From assembly GCF_010726245.1 (NCBI RefSeq), contig NZ_AP022561.1, positions 4,154,001 through 4,218,000 on the forward strand: a stretch of DNA of 64,000 nucleotides. Reading direction: 5' to 3'. Origin of the DNA: Mycolicibacterium aichiense. Lineage in GTDB: Bacteria; Actinomycetota; Actinomycetes; Mycobacteriales; Mycobacteriaceae. The notes below the pieces were generated by a model that saw only the letters and a program-made list of their open reading frames with translations, was not told where the DNA came from and did no database searches. Shown here piece after piece: positions 1-13,400 of the stretch (its first letter is position 1; each line of letters begins with the position of its first letter). A program made the translations under genes and the position numbers.

Positions 1-20
1 GGTGACCAGAAGCTGCGCCA

Positions 21-890
21 CTACAGACCCCTCTCCAACAGATCCAACAGATACGAGCCGTACCCCGACTTCACCAACAGCTCGGCGCGCTCCCGCAGCT
101 CATCATCGGTGAGAAAGCCTTGCCGCCAGGCGATTTCCTCCGGCACCCCGATCTTCAACCCCGTCCGACGCTCCATCGTCCGGACAAAATCGGCAGCGTC
201 GGTCATCTGATCGAACGTCCCGGTGTCCAGCCACGCCGTGCCGCGCGGCAACACCTGCACGCGCAACCGTCCCTGGTCCAGGTACGCCCGGTTGACGTCG
301 GTGATCTCGTACTCGCCGCGATCGCTCGGTGACAGATCTCGGGCGATCGCCACCACGTTGTTGTCGTAGAAGTACAGCCCAGGGACTGCGAAGTTGCTTC
401 GGGGCTGCTTCGGCTTCTCCTCCAGCGACACCACCACACCGGTGGGGTCGAATTCCACCACACCGTAGGCCGACGGCTCGGCCACCCAGTAGGCGAAGAT
501 CTGGCCACCGTCGACATCGGCGAAACACTTGAGCTGAGTGCCCAACCCCGGTCCGTAGAGCAGGTTGTCACCCAGGATGAGGGCGACCTTGTCGTTGCCG
601 ATGAAGTCCGCACCGATGGTGAACGCCTGAGCCAGGCCGTCGGGAGACGGCTGCTGCGCGAACGTGATCGACACCCCGAACCGAGACCCATCCCCCAACA
701 ACCGCTCAAAACTCTCCGCATCATGCGGAGTCGTAATCACCAAAATGTCGCGAATCCCCGCCAACATCAACGTCGACAACGGGTAATACGCCATCGGTTT
801 GTCATACACCGGGATCAACTGCTTCGAGACCCCAAGAGTGATCGGGTGCAGGCGGGTACCGGAACCACCCGCCAGGATGATGCCCTTCAT
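21..890 (-). CDS. rmlA: Glucose-1-phosphate thymidylyltransferase (RmlA)
   Basis: The 289-aa protein joins dTTP and glucose-1-phosphate to give dTDP-glucose, the first step towards dTDP-rhamnose. The N-terminal nucleotidyltransferase signature GGSGTRLHP (residues 9-16 region) is followed by DKPMAYYPL near residue 30, ILGDNLLYG near 110 and the EEKPKQP sugar-binding stretch. Length is close to the roughly 288 aa of mycobacterial RmlA. The ATG at 890 fits the family's usual MKGIILAGG start; a longer in-frame reading to 941 adds only residues coded inside the upstream gene. The start overlaps the stop of the PfaC-like gene as ATGA, so it is probably translated from the pfa mRNA. It may be the housekeeping copy or a dedicated paralogue; the window cannot decide. 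Confidence 0.93.
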   Translation of the reverse strand: MKGIILAGGSGTRLHPITLGVSKQLIPVYDKPMAYYPLSTLMLAGIRDILVITTPHDAESFERLLGDGSRFGVSITFAQQPSPDGLAQAFTIGADFIGNDKVALILGDNLLYGPGLGTQLKCFADVDGGQIFAYWVAEPSAYGVVEFDPTGVVVSLEEKPKQPRSNFAVPGLYFYDNNVVAIARDLSPSDRGEYEITDVNRAYLDQGRLRVQVLPRGTAWLDTGTFDQMTDAADFVRTMERRTGLKIGVPEEIAWRQGFLTDDELRERAELLVKSGYGSYLLDLLERGL

Positions 891-3800
891 GACACCCGTC
901 GGATGACGCGAACGCCCATCCCACGGGTCTCGTAGATGCACAGGTCGTCACACCAGAACCGGCCGTCGAACACCGCGAGCACGCCGCGGTCGTCGCTTTG
1001 TGTCGACAGGATCTCGATCTCTGACTTGGTGCGCTTGTTGGTCGGTGTCACCTGCCCGCGGAACTTCCAGCTGAACATCTGGTCCAAAGCGACCGGCTCG
1101 AACTCGAATTCGTCGCCCGCGCCGGCCAAACCGGCCAGCCGGAACGCCGCGCGGGCCGCCTGCTGCATGGCTTCCAGACCCAGCGAACCCGGCTGCACCG
1201 GATCTTGGAAGAAGTGGGCTTTGAAGAACCACGCTTCCGGGGTGACGTCGTACTCGGCGACCAGCCGTCCCAGCCCGGCTTCTCCCCCGCCGGGCCAGAA
1301 CTTGACCCGGTCGAGCACCTGAAGCCGGCCCTGGTCCAGCCACGGTGCGCCGTCGAGCTCAGGCGCCCGGTACGGCAATTCGACCGGCGCCGGTTCGGAA
1401 AGCGCCTCGAGCACACCGGTTTTCATTCGCAAGCCGACTTGGTTGCGCAGCGCCTCGGGACTGAAGAAGCCGAATGCCGTCTTCATCGTCATGACGACGT
1501 CGTCGTTCTGGGTGCAGACGACGTCGAAGAAGACGATCGTCGAACCGGCGCCATCGGCAAACCGCTCCAGCGTCGAGGTCACCCGCAGGGTGCCTACCCG
1601 GGCCGGCCGATGCTGGATGACATCGCCGCCGTCGAGATTGCGGAACACCACGTCGTCGGGACGATTCGCGGCGAATCCGTTGTACGACGACAACCAGCCG
1701 CACGGCTGCAGCAGGATTTCGATGAGCACCGGCATCGGCACCGCGTCGACGTGCGCGTCGGCGAAGTACCACTCACCCTCTGGCACATCGTATTCCGCGA
1801 CGACAGTGCCACCCTTGGTCGGAACTCCCGGCGGGCTGGACACGCTGAGCACGCGGGACATGAAATGGTACGGCTCATCCGGCAGGCGCGGTGCCCGCCT
1901 CGTGCCATCGAACGGCGCATACAGGGCGCCGAACGCATCCGACGGCATCCCGCGCCCGCACGCCAGAAGCGCGCCCTGGTCACCGCGAACATCGTTGGTG
2001 CCGGCCAGGATCTGCACTGGCCCGGGCGCACCCGGCGGCATCGGCCAGTCCGGGACCAGGCGCATCCCGAAGCGCCGGGCGTGGAACACCTTGAAACCGT
2101 CACTGCGGCAGAGCAGTGCGGCGAAGACCGTCGGCGTGGGCCCGTCGATGATCTCTTCGATGAACACCTCGTAGTCGAGCATGTGGTCGGCGTCCGGCGT
2201 CACCTGGCCGCGGCAGACGAAACGGGCCATATCGTCGGGCACCGGCTCGAACCGCCACCCATCCTTCTCGATGGTAAAACCGTAGGCAGCCATCGCAAAC
2301 GACAGCGCCTGGGTGGCCGCATCGGCCATCAGTGTGCCGGGCATGCAGGGATCGTTCTTGAAATGCCCGTCGTAGAACCACATGTCCTTGGGCACGGCGG
2401 CGGTGGCACGCAGGTAACCGCGGCCCCATGGCCCGCCGGTGGGATCGAATTCGGCGATCTCGTCGATCAGCCGCAGTCTGCCCTTCGGCAGCGACGGCGT
2501 GCGGGTATGCGCAGCGGCCCGTTCGAAGCCGGGCCCGAAGCACCGGTAAGCGTGACCGTCGGTGAAGGCCTCGACGTCGGCGGCGCTGAAGGAACGCTTC
2601 TGGGTGACCACGGGTGGCTCGTCCCGGACTGCGCCATCGCGCGGCGCGTCGTCAGCGGCGTCCCACAGCACCCCGTCCGACTCGGCAAGCTCGGCATCGG
2701 AGAAGAATCCCGCCTGCCCGTTGCGCACCGAGATCATCAACCGGTCGCCGATGTAGCAGTCATAGTGGAAGAAGAACAACCGCGTATCACCGGTTTTCGC
2801 GTGACCGTCGATGTGGATCTCGTAATGCAGCGTGTCGCCACCCTTGGGCAGTTCACCCATGAACGTCAGGTCACAGCCGAGCAGGCGGTAGACCCGTTCG
2901 CTGCGGTTGGTGAAATCCGCGCCAAGCCAGGAGGCGAGCAACAGATCCGCTTGCCCGCTCTCGATCACCACACCCGGTGACATGCGGCCGTTGTGGATGT
3001 ACCAGGCGTCCGGGTCGACGTCGGTCTCGGTGACGATCAGGCCGGTCCCCATCGTTCCGGGCTCGCCCTCGATGCTCATCACCCGATCGGCCAGTAGCAG
3101 CGGCGGCTCCGGCATCCGCACCAGCCGCTCGTACTGGTCGTACTCGGCGAACTTCGGTCCCATCACCTCCGAGACCTTGCCGCCGGCAAGAACTTCCAGC
3201 TGAGCACGGGTCCACAGCGGCTCTTTCGACGCAGCCAACCGCTTGCTCGGCGCAGGCGCCTGCGCCGGCGCAGCGGGCGGCGCGGGCTGGCCGACGGTGA
3301 CCGGGGGCGGCGGCGGGGCGGGTGGTGCGGGTGGTGGTGGCGGCGGTGGTGGCGGTGCACTCGGCGCAGGCATGACCGGTGCGCTCGCCACGGGAGCGGG
3401 GGCAGCCGCCGGTGCGGGTGTGAAGACGGCCGGCGCGCTCGTCGCGACGGTGGAATTCGATCCCCGCCGTCCCGACACGAGGGCGAGAAGATCGCCGCGC
3501 GACTTCAGGAACGACGAGTGAGCCTCTGCCTGCCGCTCCAGGAACGCGGTGTGCGCGTGGCTGACCGAGGCGACCAGGTTCAACGCCGTCGTCGTCTGAT
3601 CGCTGCGCGTGGCAGCCGCCGGCGCGGCAGGCGCAACCGGCCGGGCCACGACAGTGCTTGTCTCCGTGACGCTGTGCACGACGAGGTCCTCGGCTACCAC
3701 CAGCGGCGTAAGTCGCGCGGGCGCGGGCGGCATGACTTGAACACTTCGCACTTCAGGCATTGGCGTACTTCCGTTTCTGGACGCCGCCGGCGTCGAGACA

Positions 3801-6800
3801 GGCATGGGTGGTGCGGGAGGCGAAACAGTCTGGGGCGCCTCGGGAACCGAAACGATGTCCGGCCAATGAGCGGCCAGCGTGAGCTTGCGGGTGCCCTCCG
3901 ACGACGCCGGCTCCCGCTGCTCGCGCAGTTGCCGGATACGCGCCTCGAACGCCTCGATGTCGACGGGCAGTCCGTGCACCCACAGCTTGGACACGCTCTC
4001 GGCCAACGCACGCAGCCCCCGCCGTTCTTGGGGGTCCAGCGCGACAGCCAGATGCGGTCGGTCGCCGAGGATCTTGCCGACCGCCCCGGTCAGGATGCTG
4101 CGCGGGCCGTGCTCGACGAAGATCCGGACACCGTCGTCCCAGGCTTGCAGAATCGTTGCCGGGAAGTCGATCGGCTCAAGGGCCTGGCGGGTGATCGCCT
4201 CGGCGGCTGCTTCACGGGTGGGCACATAGGCCCGGTTGACCGCGTTGGTGTAGAAGCGGATGTCGGGGACCTCGTGCGTCTCCCGGGTGTGAATGCTGCG
4301 CCAGGTTTCGGCGAACGGCGCCATGGCCTCGCAATGGATGACCATGTCCAGCCCCAGCGGGATCGCGGTGGCGCCGGCAAGCGCGTCGATCACCCGGCGG
4401 CATGCCGCGGGATCCCCACCGATGACGCAGTCGTCCGGTGCCTGCACGATCGTCATGTAGGCGCGCGGTTCGGTGGCCAGTGCAGCGTCGACCTCGGCCC
4501 GCGGCGCGGTGATCCGCCAGCACTCCCACGGTGCCGGCTGATCTCCGAGCCCCCAGTCGGCGGCGGCCACCCGGCAGTCACCGGTCAGCTCGTCGCCGTA
4601 CATGCCGGACGCTTCGATCTCCCCAAGCATCGGTTCCAGATCACGCCAGACCCCGAAGGCCAACAGCGAGTTAGTCTCACCCGACGAAAGTCCGATCGCC
4701 GCAGTCGGTGTGAGACCGAGTACGGCCCTTGAGAACTCGGCCTGCGATTGGCAGACCAGAGCGCAGCCGGTCAGCTGGGTGCGCGGATCCAGCGTGGTGA
4801 TCCCGGCGCCGTGCAGCGCGCGCGCCAGATCCCCGACACCGGAGAGTCGTTCGGTGAGCGCGTCACCGATCTCGGGCCACGCGAACAACAGATCACGCCC
4901 GGCGCCCGGGTACGCCGCGGCGGCACCGGTGAACGTGAACGCCAGCTCGCCGGCCATCGGTTCCTCGGCATAGGCGATGCCGGGGATCGCAGGCGCCTCG
5001 AAGCGTTCGAGGCGCTGGAGCGCCTGCTGGCGCAGTTTGTCCACCGTGGACTCGCTGTCACCGACCAATGAACACCGGACCGGTCCGGCGCCACCTGGCT
5101 CGCCACGCCGCATCCGCGCGAGCAGATCCGCCCGGCTGTTGCCGGCATAGCGTTGCGAAAACGGCACGACGCCAACAGCCAGTGGCTTGGGCGCGCCGTC
5201 GGCGGCGGATACGGTGATGCCGTCGGCATGCCCGCCCAGCGCCTCCACCCACACCGCCGCCGAGGTACCGCCCGGCGCCGGTTGAGCCCCGGCCTCGTCC
5301 ACCCGCACCCGGGCCCGGACTGCTTCGGCACGGGCCGCGATCTCCACGGCGGCACTGGCCGCATGGGTGCGGCCGATCCGGCCGACCGCGAAATTCGGAT
5401 CCGTTTCGAGCGGTTCGTCGTCGGTGTCGATGACAGCGATGATCTCGTCGCCGGCCTCCTCGGCGTCCGCACGCCGCTTGAGCACAAAGGCCACCGCGGC
5501 GTCGCCGTGACCCACGCTGGTGTCGGCGTCGAGCGCATCAGCTGCCCGCGAATGCGCCGGCTCACAACACATGTCGACCGCGCCGGCGACGACGGTGTCG
5601 AGCTCACCGTGCCGCAGCGCTCGAATGCCGATCTGCAGAGCGGTGATCGCGGACAGTTCTTCGGTGGACACCGTGAATCCGAATCCGCGGAAGTCGCGCT
5701 GCGCGTGGATGCGGTTGGCGGGAATGTTCGGCATGGTTCCCACTACGCCGTCGGCGGTCAGCTTGGGGGCCGCTTGCGCGTTGGCGTCCAGCCAGCGTTC
5801 GTTGTCGGTGTTGAGCACCCGCAACCGTTGCCGCGCGATCATGGCGTCGCAGCCCATACCGACGAACACTCCGGTGCGGTCCGGATCGGTGACGACACCG
5901 TCGAGCGCCTGTCCGGCCGCTGCCAGCATGACGGTCTGCTGGCTGAGGCTGCCCGCGAGTTCGTTGGGCGGGAATCCGAGCCCGGCGAGGTCCAGTGCGA
6001 CGCTGTCGAGTGGGGTGGGCTGCGCCTCCGGACCGAACACCCGGCGGCGGAATGCCTCCGGATCGCCTGCGTCGCCGGTGACCACACCGATTCCGCAGAT
6101 CACGATCTCGTCGGTCGGCGGCTGTTGCCGGGTCATCGACGGTTGTGGGCCGCGGTAATTCTCGACGATCAGGTGGGCGTTGTTGCCGCCGAACCCGAAG
6201 TTGCTGACCGCCGCGCGTTTGACCGGGCCGTCCCACGCCGTGGGAGTGGTCACCAAGGTGAACGGCGTATCGGCGAGCTTGTCGGTCGGCTTCCCACACA
6301 CGGTCGGCGGAATGGTCGACGCCTGCATGGCGGAGAGCACATTTACCAAGCTCGCCGCTCCGGACACCGTGATGGTGTGACCCAGGTTGCCTTTCAGCGC
6401 ACCCAATTTCAGCGGAACGTCACCGTAGGCGGCCGCGATGCTCTGCAGCTCGGTGGCATCACCCAGCGGGGTGCCGGTGGCGTGACAGTCCACGTAGTCG
6501 ATGTCGGCGGGGGTCAGCCCAGCCTGCTCCAGCGCGGACATCATGGCACGGGTCTGACCGCCCACCGCCGGTGCCAGGAAGCCGCTCTGGCGGCCGTCGT
6601 TCGAGAGCCCGACGCCCAGGATCACCCCGAGGATGTTGTCCCCGGCGCGCTCCGCGTCGGCCAGACGCTTCAGCGCCACCAGGGCGGCACCTTGCGACGG
6701 CACCAGTCCGTCGGCTTCCGCGTGAAACGGGCGAGACTGCCCTGTCGGGCTCAGCGCCTGCAGCGAGGTGAAACCCAGGTGCAGGAACAGGTCGTCCGAT

Positions 6801-7405
6801 CCGTTGACGCCGCCGGCGAGCATCACGTCGGCATCACCGTCGTGCAATGCGTCGCAGGCGAGTTTGATGGCGTAGAGCGACGATGCGCAGGCCGCGTCGA
6901 GCGCGAACACCGGACCATTCATCTCCATCGCCCCGGCAACCAGGTGCACGGGCAGCCCCGACGAGAACCGGTTACGCGGATCGTCGTTGCCCTCCCCCGT
7001 CCAGACGGCCTCGACGAACGCGGTGCCCATGGTGCTGGGGTAGGACAGATTGCCGACGATCAAGCCGGTGCGTGGCGCCGCGAGCGGACCGCCCAGCGCC
7101 TGCTGCGCGCACTGAGCCAGCCACCGAACGATCGGATCGAGTCGGTCGAAATCCGGTATGCGCGCGGCGAATTGACTCAGGTCGAACGACGTGTCGACAT
7201 AACCTCCGGTCGCCGACGACACCCGCAACCCTGGCTTGTCGCTGGCCAGCAGCTTGTTCGGGTCCACCCCCCGCCATCGATCACTCGGCGTGGGGGTCAG
7301 CAGACAGCGTCCGCTCAGCGATGCGTCGAACAACTCCTCGGGTGTCCCTGCGCCGGGCAGCACACAGCTGCGTCCGACGATCGCGACGGGTTCGAAAACG
7401 CTCAC
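887..7405 (-). CDS. pfaC: PUFA-synthase subunit, PfaC-like: KS-CLF-AT-DH-DH
   Basis: This 2172-aa multidomain protein should extend, dehydrate and release acyl chains held on the ACPs of PfaA. Domains in order: ketosynthase (about 4-425; DAACASS Cys173, DCHATGT His308, GNLGHT His343); chain-length-factor-like KS (about 433-705; the Cys site reads VSTEELS, so probably non-condensing); acyltransferase (about 818-1150; GLSSGE, nucleophile Ser907); a Pro/Ala linker (about 1230-1400) with a long proline run; then two FabA-like double-hotdog dehydratase units, each an inactive plus an active hotdog (active [11 protein letters not shown]is1681 and [12 protein letters not shown]is2064). Start: GTG at 7405 overlaps the pfaA stop as GTGA and gives the KS its normal N-terminus; the longer frame to 7636 is out-of-family. 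The layout resembles myxobacterial Pfa3 without its terminal acyltransferase. Confidence 0.93.
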   Translation of the reverse strand: MSVFEPVAIVGRSCVLPGAGTPEELFDASLSGRCLLTPTPSDRWRGVDPNKLLASDKPGLRVSSATGGYVDTSFDLSQFAARIPDFDRLDPIVRWLAQCAQQALGGPLAAPRTGLIVGNLSYPSTMGTAFVEAVWTGEGNDDPRNRFSSGLPVHLVAGAMEMNGPVFALDAACASSLYAIKLACDALHDGDADVMLAGGVNGSDDLFLHLGFTSLQALSPTGQSRPFHAEADGLVPSQGAALVALKRLADAERAGDNILGVILGVGLSNDGRQSGFLAPAVGGQTRAMMSALEQAGLTPADIDYVDCHATGTPLGDATELQSIAAAYGDVPLKLGALKGNLGHTITVSGAASLVNVLSAMQASTIPPTVCGKPTDKLADTPFTLVTTPTAWDGPVKRAAVSNFGFGGNNAHLIVENYRGPQPSMTRQQPPTDEIVICGIGVVTGDAGDPEAFRRRVFGPEAQPTPLDSVALDLAGLGFPPNELAGSLSQQTVMLAAAGQALDGVVTDPDRTGVFVGMGCDAMIARQRLRVLNTDNERWLDANAQAAPKLTADGVVGTMPNIPANRIHAQRDFRGFGFTVSTEELSAITALQIGIRALRHGELDTVVAGAVDMCCEPAHSRAADALDADTSVGHGDAAVAFVLKRRADAEEAGDEIIAVIDTDDEPLETDPNFAVGRIGRTHAASAAVEIAARAEAVRARVRVDEAGAQPAPGGTSAAVWVEALGGHADGITVSAADGAPKPLAVGVVPFSQRYAGNSRADLLARMRRGEPGGAGPVRCSLVGDSESTVDKLRQQALQRLERFEAPAIPGIAYAEEPMAGELAFTFTGAAAAYPGAGRDLLFAWPEIGDALTERLSGVGDLARALHGAGITTLDPRTQLTGCALVCQSQAEFSRAVLGLTPTAAIGLSSGETNSLLAFGVWRDLEPMLGEIEASGMYGDELTGDCRVAAADWGLGDQPAPWECWRITAPRAEVDAALATEPRAYMTIVQAPDDCVIGGDPAACRRVIDALAGATAIPLGLDMVIHCEAMAPFAETWRSIHTRETHEVPDIRFYTNAVNRAYVPTREAAAEAITRQALEPIDFPATILQAWDDGVRIFVEHGPRSILTGAVGKILGDRPHLAVALDPQERRGLRALAESVSKLWVHGLPVDIEAFEARIRQLREQREPASSEGTRKLTLAAHWPDIVSVPEAPQTVSPPAPPMPVSTPAASRNGSTPMPEVRSVQVMPPAPARLTPLVVAEDLVVHSVTETSTVVARPVAPAAPAAATRSDQTTTALNLVASVSHAHTAFLERQAEAHSSFLKSRGDLLALVSGRRGSNSTVATSAPAVFTPAPAAAPAPVASAPVMPAPSAPPPPPPPPPAPPAPPPPPVTVGQPAPPAAPAQAPAPSKRLAASKEPLWTRAQLEVLAGGKVSEVMGPKFAEYDQYERLVRMPEPPLLLADRVMSIEGEPGTMGTGLIVTETDVDPDAWYIHNGRMSPGVVIESGQADLLLASWLGADFTNRSERVYRLLGCDLTFMGELPKGGDTLHYEIHIDGHAKTGDTRLFFFHYDCYIGDRLMISVRNGQAGFFSDAELAESDGVLWDAADDAPRDGAVRDEPPVVTQKRSFSAADVEAFTDGHAYRCFGPGFERAAAHTRTPSLPKGRLRLIDEIAEFDPTGGPWGRGYLRATAAVPKDMWFYDGHFKNDPCMPGTLMADAATQALSFAMAAYGFTIEKDGWRFEPVPDDMARFVCRGQVTPDADHMLDYEVFIEEIIDGPTPTVFAALLCRSDGFKVFHARRFGMRLVPDWPMPPGAPGPVQILAGTNDVRGDQGALLACGRGMPSDAFGALYAPFDGTRRAPRLPDEPYHFMSRVLSVSSPPGVPTKGGTVVAEYDVPEGEWYFADAHVDAVPMPVLIEILLQPCGWLSSYNGFAANRPDDVVFRNLDGGDVIQHRPARVGTLRVTSTLERFADGAGSTIVFFDVVCTQNDDVVMTMKTAFGFFSPEALRNQVGLRMKTGVLEALSEPAPVELPYRAPELDGAPWLDQGRLQVLDRVKFWPGGGEAGLGRLVAEYDVTPEAWFFKAHFFQDPVQPGSLGLEAMQQAARAAFRLAGLAGAGDEFEFEPVALDQMFSWKFRGQVTPTNKRTKSEIEILSTQSDDRGVLAVFDGRFWCDDLCIYETRGMGVRVIRRVS

Positions 7406-10400
7406 GCCGGAGTGTCCGCGGCGCCGCCCGCGGCGTAGAACTCGACACCCTCGAGCGTTGCGATGAGCGCACCGTCGGAGGTTTCGTACGCGATGTCGAA
7501 GTCGACCCGCTTGTCGTTGACCGGGTGTGCGGCCAACCGGCAGCGTCCGATACTGCCCTCGCCGAACGCCCGGTGCAGAACAACACGCGCGATACGGATC
7601 GGCAGCACCAGCGGACGCCCCTGAGAAGCGGCCCACACGATGCCGAGCTGCAGCCCGCCGTCGACACCCGCGGCGTCGATTGCCCAGCCGTTCTGCGGCC
7701 AGCCGAGAGCGTCAAGGCTCTTGAGGTCCGCACTTCCGCCGGCAGCGCCGAACGTGTCGAGTCGCTCGACCACCGTGAACTGCGGTCCATGGAACAGGGG
7801 TCCGGCGTACGCCTCGTCGACGTTGACCGGCCAGGCCGATCCCGACACCGGCGGAACCGACAGTTGTGGCGCCGCGATGGCTGCGGTGTCGACGGTGGCG
7901 CGGTAGCGGGCCCGGCCCTGCGCATCACTGACCGACACCGCGTATTCCGAGCCGACGGGTTCGAAATCGATTCGCAGTGTCTGCTTTTCGCCTTCGGCGA
8001 AGGTGACACCGGAGAGCACCTGGAAATCACGGACCACCGGGCAGGTGTCGGCGACCAGGCCACGGGCCGCGCGCAGAATCGCATCCAGCGCGATCACCAC
8101 CGGCACCACCACCTTGCCGCGGACCTGGTGATCGGTGAGCACCGGCAGCTTTTCCGCCGACACATCCCACTCCAGGTGCGCTGCCCGCAGCCGGGGCTCG
8201 GCGGGGGCGGCAACCACGACCGCGGTGGCCGACGACCGGCACAGCGCGTGATCGGCGAAGAACTGTGCTCCCTCGTCGATGGGGATGACACCCACACCGC
8301 CCGCGAGGAATCGGCTCTTCAATGTCGCGTCGACCATTCCGCCGTCCCACGGTCCCCAGCCGAATGCGCGGACGACACATTCACCGTTGCGCCGTGCGGA
8401 CTCGCGGGCTGCGATGGCCTCCAGCGCCGCGTTGGCGGACGCGTATGCCGCCTGTCCGGGATTGCCTGCTCGCGCGGCAATGGAGGAAAACAACGAGATG
8501 AAGCGCAGGTCGTCACACGAGGTTGCATCGAGGAGTGACTCCGCACCAACCAGTTTCGTGCTGAACACCTTGAGGAATCCGTCGTCGTCGAGGTCTTCGA
8601 GGCGCTTGTCGGCGAGCACACCAGCGCCATGAACGACACCGACGATCGGTCCGAAGTTGGCCCGGACCTCGTTCAGCACGTTGTCCAGCGCGGCGCGGTC
8701 GGTGATGCTGGCCGCGAAGTAGCGCGCCGGCGTGCCCTGCTGCTCTGCGGTCGACAAGGTGGCCCGGACTTCCCGCTCGGCCAGCAGGGTTTCGGCCTGA
8801 GCACGTGCCTGCGGCAGGCTGAGCTGTTCACCGCGGGCCCGCGCCGATGCCGCCAGGGCGGTGGCGATCTCGGCGGCCGTGGTGCCGGCCGGTTCGTCGG
8901 CGCTCACCTCTCGCAGGGGCGTGCGGCCGAGCAGCGCGAGCCGCAGGCCATGGCGTTTGGCCAGCGCCAGCGCCGAGTCCGCAGTCACACCACGAGCGCC
9001 ACCGGTGACCAGTACAACGCCGCCCGTGGTGACGCTGATCGTCTCACCCTCGCCGACCGACGATTCGATGTCGTCGACCGCCACCAACCGGGTGCCGTCG
9101 GCGCGCAGCGCGACCTCGATACCGCTACCGCCCTCTAGCAGTTCGGCCGCGAGTCGCTCGGCGTCAAGGCTTTCCATGTCGATGGCTCGCACGGATGCGT
9201 TCGGCCATTCCCAGCCTGCGGTCTTCACCAAGCTCGCGACTCCGACCGGTACGTCGGCGGCGACGAACCGAGCGCCTGTCGACTGTACGGCGACGAATAC
9301 CCTTGTCGCAGCGCTGCTCCTGGCGACGCTGCGTGCGGCGTGGAATGCGCGCAGATGCATGGCGACACAGTCTTCGGGTGTGCGGGCTGCGGACAGGGCC
9401 GCAAGGCTTATGACGGCGCCCGCCTCGGCGGGTACCTCGTCGACAGTGCTGGCGTTGATGCCGCGAGCCGTCAACGAGGTGTGCAGAGCATCGGCGAAGT
9501 TAGGGTCCTCACGGGTGATGTAGACGACGCCGTCGCGCAGGCCCGCCATCGCGAGACCGGTGGGCGGAGCGGCGCGCAACTCGGCTTCGGTGCAGGACAG
9601 GCCGACCGGCGCGGAGGAGGACGCAGCCGGCTGCGGTGCAGTGGTGGGCTGTTCGGTGCGTCCACCGGAGGCGAATCCGGAGACGGTGTCGACGACGTCC
9701 TGCAGGGTGCGCAGGTTGGCCAGCTCCGAGGCCGGGATCTCCGGGGCACCCGGGAACTTCGCCTGCAACGCCGCCAAAATCTCGACCTGCTTGATCGAAT
9801 CGATCCCCAGCTCGGCCTCCATCTCCATGCCCAACCCGAGCATGTCCACCGGATAACCCGTCTTCTCCGAAACAATCGACAGCACAACATCACCGGCGTC
9901 GACGGTCGGGCCGGCGGCCGCCACTGCGACCGGGGCAGTCGAAACCGCGACCGGTGCGGGCGCCGCGAATCCGGAGACGGTGTCGACAACGTCCTGCAGG
10001 GTGCGCAGGTTGGCCAGCTCCGAGGCCGGGATCTCCGGGGCCCCCGGGAACTTGGCCTGCAATGCGGCGAGGATCTCGACCTGCTTGATCGAATCGATCC
10101 CCAGCTCGGCCTCCATCTCCATGCCCAACCCGAGCATGTCCACCGGATAACCCGTCTTCTCCGAAACAATCGACAGCACAACATCACCCGCAGCCGGACC
10201 CGCAGACGCAGCCGGCGCAGCGGATGTCGGTGCGGGCGCCGCGAATCCGGAGACGGTGTCGACAACGTCCTGCAGGGTGCGCAGGTTGGCCAGCTCCGAG
10301 GCCGGGATCTCCGGGGCCCCCGGGAACTTCGCCTGCAATGCGGCGAGGATCTCGACCTGCTTGATCGAATCGATCCCCAGCTCGGCCTCCATCTCCATGC

Positions 10401-13400
10401 CCAACCCCAGCATGTCCACCGGATAACCCGTCTTCTCCGAAACAATCGACAGCACAACATCACCCGCAGCCGGACCCGCAGAAACAGGCGCAGCCACCGC
10501 AACCGCAGCAGCCACCGGCGCCGCAAAACCGGCGACCGTATCCACCACATCCTGCAGAGTGCGCAACCCGGACAACTCCGAGGCCGGGATCTCCGGGGCA
10601 CCCGGGAACTTCGCCTGCAACGCCGCCAAAATCTCGACCTGCTTGATCGAATCGATCCCCAGCTCGGCCTCCATCTCCATGCCCAACCCGAGCATGTCCA
10701 CCGGATAACCCGTCTTCTCCGAAACAATCGACAGCACAACATCACCGGCGGCGACAGTCGGGCCCGCAGACACCGGCGCAGCCACCGCAACCGCAGCAGC
10801 CACCGGCGCCGCAAAACCGGCGACCGTATCCACCACATCCTGCAGAGTGCGCAACCCGGACAACTCCGAGGCCGGGATCTCCGGGGCACCCGGGAACTTC
10901 GCCTGCAACGCCGCCAAAATCTCGACCTGCTTGATCGAATCGATCCCCAGCTCGGCCTCCATCTCCATGCCCAACCCGAGCATGTCCACCGGATAACCCG
11001 TCTTCTCCGAAACAATCGACAGCACAACATCACCCGCAGCCGGACCCGCAGCCGCAGCCGGCGGAGTCACCGACGCGACCGGGGCAGCGGGAGTGACCGG
11101 CGGTGCGATCACCGGCGCGGGCGTAACCGCAGCCGCAGCCGCAGCCGAAACCGGCGCGGGCATAACCGGAACCGGCGCGGGCGCAACCGCGACGGGAGCA
11201 GGCGCAGGGGCCACAACCTGTGGCGCTGCAACGCTGGCCGTCACCATCGGAGTTTGCGCAGTCGTCCGCGGATCGCCCACGACGTGGGCCATCATCTGGG
11301 TGGACATGTCCAGGAATGCCTGATGGCTGCGCGTGACGACATCCATGTAGCGCTGGTGCTGTTCGGCGGTTTCCTTCTGGATACTGTCGATCACGCTCCA
11401 CACATCGCCGGACAGCGGCGCTTCGATGACCTCGGCCTGTACCTCCACCTGTTGCTGCACCACCGGTGCCTGCTGGTGAATCACGGGCGCTTGTGCCTGC
11501 GCCACCGGCGCCGGTGCGGCAGCCGCAGGCGACGCCATGCGCTGAACGGTCGGCGCCGGCTTCTCAATAGCGGGCGCCGTGGCGGCCGCCGGTGCCGGGC
11601 TGGGCGTGCTCACCCGAGTGCGCTTCGGGGTGATCGACACCTTGCCGTCGGCGGGCGGATACGGCTTGCCCAGGTTGGCGCCTCCCACCTTCACCGCATG
11701 CTTGGGGGCAGGAACGTACTGCAACGGCTCCTCGTAGTGATCGAAGAGGGCGCCGAGGTCCAGGGCCACGCCGTCGGCGGCCAACGCCGCGAGGCCGCGA
11801 TGCCAACCGCGCAGCCCATCGGCCTTCTGGTCGTCCAGGGAGATCGCGGCATGCGGAGTCGATCCGAGGATCTTCCCGACCAGTCCGGTCAACACCCGTC
11901 CTGGGCCGACCTCGACGAAACGCGTGACCCCGTCGCGGGCCATCGCCTCGATCATCTCGCGGAAACGCACCAGCTGTTGCACCTGATCGCCGAGCTGGGT
12001 GGCGACCTCCTCGCCGTACTGCTGCGCAGTGGCGTTGGCGTACACCGGGAAGTTCGGCTGGCCGATCTTCAGCGTCTTCAGATATGCGGTCAGGGGTGCG
12101 CAGCTCGAAGCCACGATCGGGGAGTGGAACGCCGAGGCGACCGGCAGGCGAACCGCCGTCCAGCCCTTGGCTTTCGCCGCATTCTCGGCCCACGCGATAT
12201 CGGTCTCGTGACCGGCAAGAACCACCTGAGTCGGCGCATTGTCGTTCGCGACGACCAGCGATCCGTTGTCCGGCTGCGATGCCACCAGCGCACGTACGTC
12301 ATCGGCGGTCGCCGACACCGCCAGCATCGCGCCGTCCTTGCCCTGGCCCGCCTCGTTCATCAGCGTGCCGCGGGTGCGTGCCGTCTCGACGAGACTCTCC
12401 ATCGGCAGGACACCGGCGGCTGCCAGCGCGGTGACTTCACCGAAGCTGTGGCCGGCCGCGGCATCGGCGCTCACACCGAGGAGGTCGAGCAGCGCCAGTT
12501 GCGCGAGACTGGTTGCGGCGATGGCCGGTTGCGCGTTGGCCATCGCGGTGAGTTCCTTCTTCTGCGCATCGGCCGCAGCGGCGTCGAACACCGGCTCCGG
12601 GAACACGACGCCGGGCAGGTCGGCCAGATCACCCTGCAGCCCGTCCCAGATCGCGAGCGCTTCGGGGAAGGCCAGTGCGAGGTCACCCCCCATCCCGACG
12701 TACTGGCTGCCCTGCCCCGGGAACAGGAAGGCGGTCTTGCCGTCGCGTGCCGGGCCCAGGCCGACGGCGATGTTGGCATCTTTGAGCGTCGCGACGGTGC
12801 CACCGGCCAGCGCAATGCTGAGCCGGTCAGCCACCGCGGCAAGTGATTCGGCGTCGGTCGCCACCAGCCCTGCACGCGCGTGCTGCGATGCGTCGAAGAC
12901 CTCTGCGGCATCGAAGGCGATGCGCGCGAGGCTTTCGCCGGCGCGGGCGGCCGCGGCAATATCGGAAGCCCGCTTCTGCAGTTCGGCCTCCGACGGCGCA
13001 CTGAGCACCACCAGCTCGCTGGGCAGGGTCCGCAGCCGCTTGGCACGGTGCTCGCCCTGATACTCCTCGAGCGTCACGTGGAAGTTGCTGCCGCCGAAGC
13101 CGAAGGAGCTGACGGCCGCTCGCCGGGGCTGATCGCCCTTACGCACCCAGGGCCGGGTCTGCGCGTTGACGTAGAACGGCGAATCTTCGATCCCCATTGC
13201 AGGATTGGGCCGATCGACCTTCAGGGTGCCGGGCAGCGTCGAATGCTGCAGCGCAAGAACGGCTTTGATGAGACCGGCGGCGCCCGCTGCGGCCTTCGTG
13301 TGACCGATCTGGGATTTCACCGATCCCAGCGCGATCCGAGCCGAATTGTCGGTGAATACCGACTTCAATCCGGCGAACTCGGCGACATCGCCGGCCTTGG

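Noticed and set aside
5153..7438. 761-aa open frame on the plus strand opposite the PfaC-like KS domains
   Set aside because: Antisense shadow of a well-supported coding region; composition is typical of wrong-frame high-GC translation. The 591-aa frame at 1205-2980 was rejected for the same reason.
9471..11033. 520-aa minus-strand frame with repeated MLCCRLFRRRR blocks
   Set aside because: It is the +1 frame of the ACP repeats; the repetition comes from the DNA repeats, not from a repeat protein.
9671..11034. Regular spaced repeats suggesting a CRISPR array
   Set aside because: Units are 224 bp, lie in one reading frame and code for ACP domains; spacers are Ala/Pro linkers.
9340..12846. 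1168-aa open frame on the plus strand opposite pfaA
   Set aside because: It is the mirror of the KS/AT/ACP-coding DNA in GC-rich sequence. The translation is Arg/His/Gly-rich with repeated blocks reflecting the ACP repeats, and no domain is recognisable.
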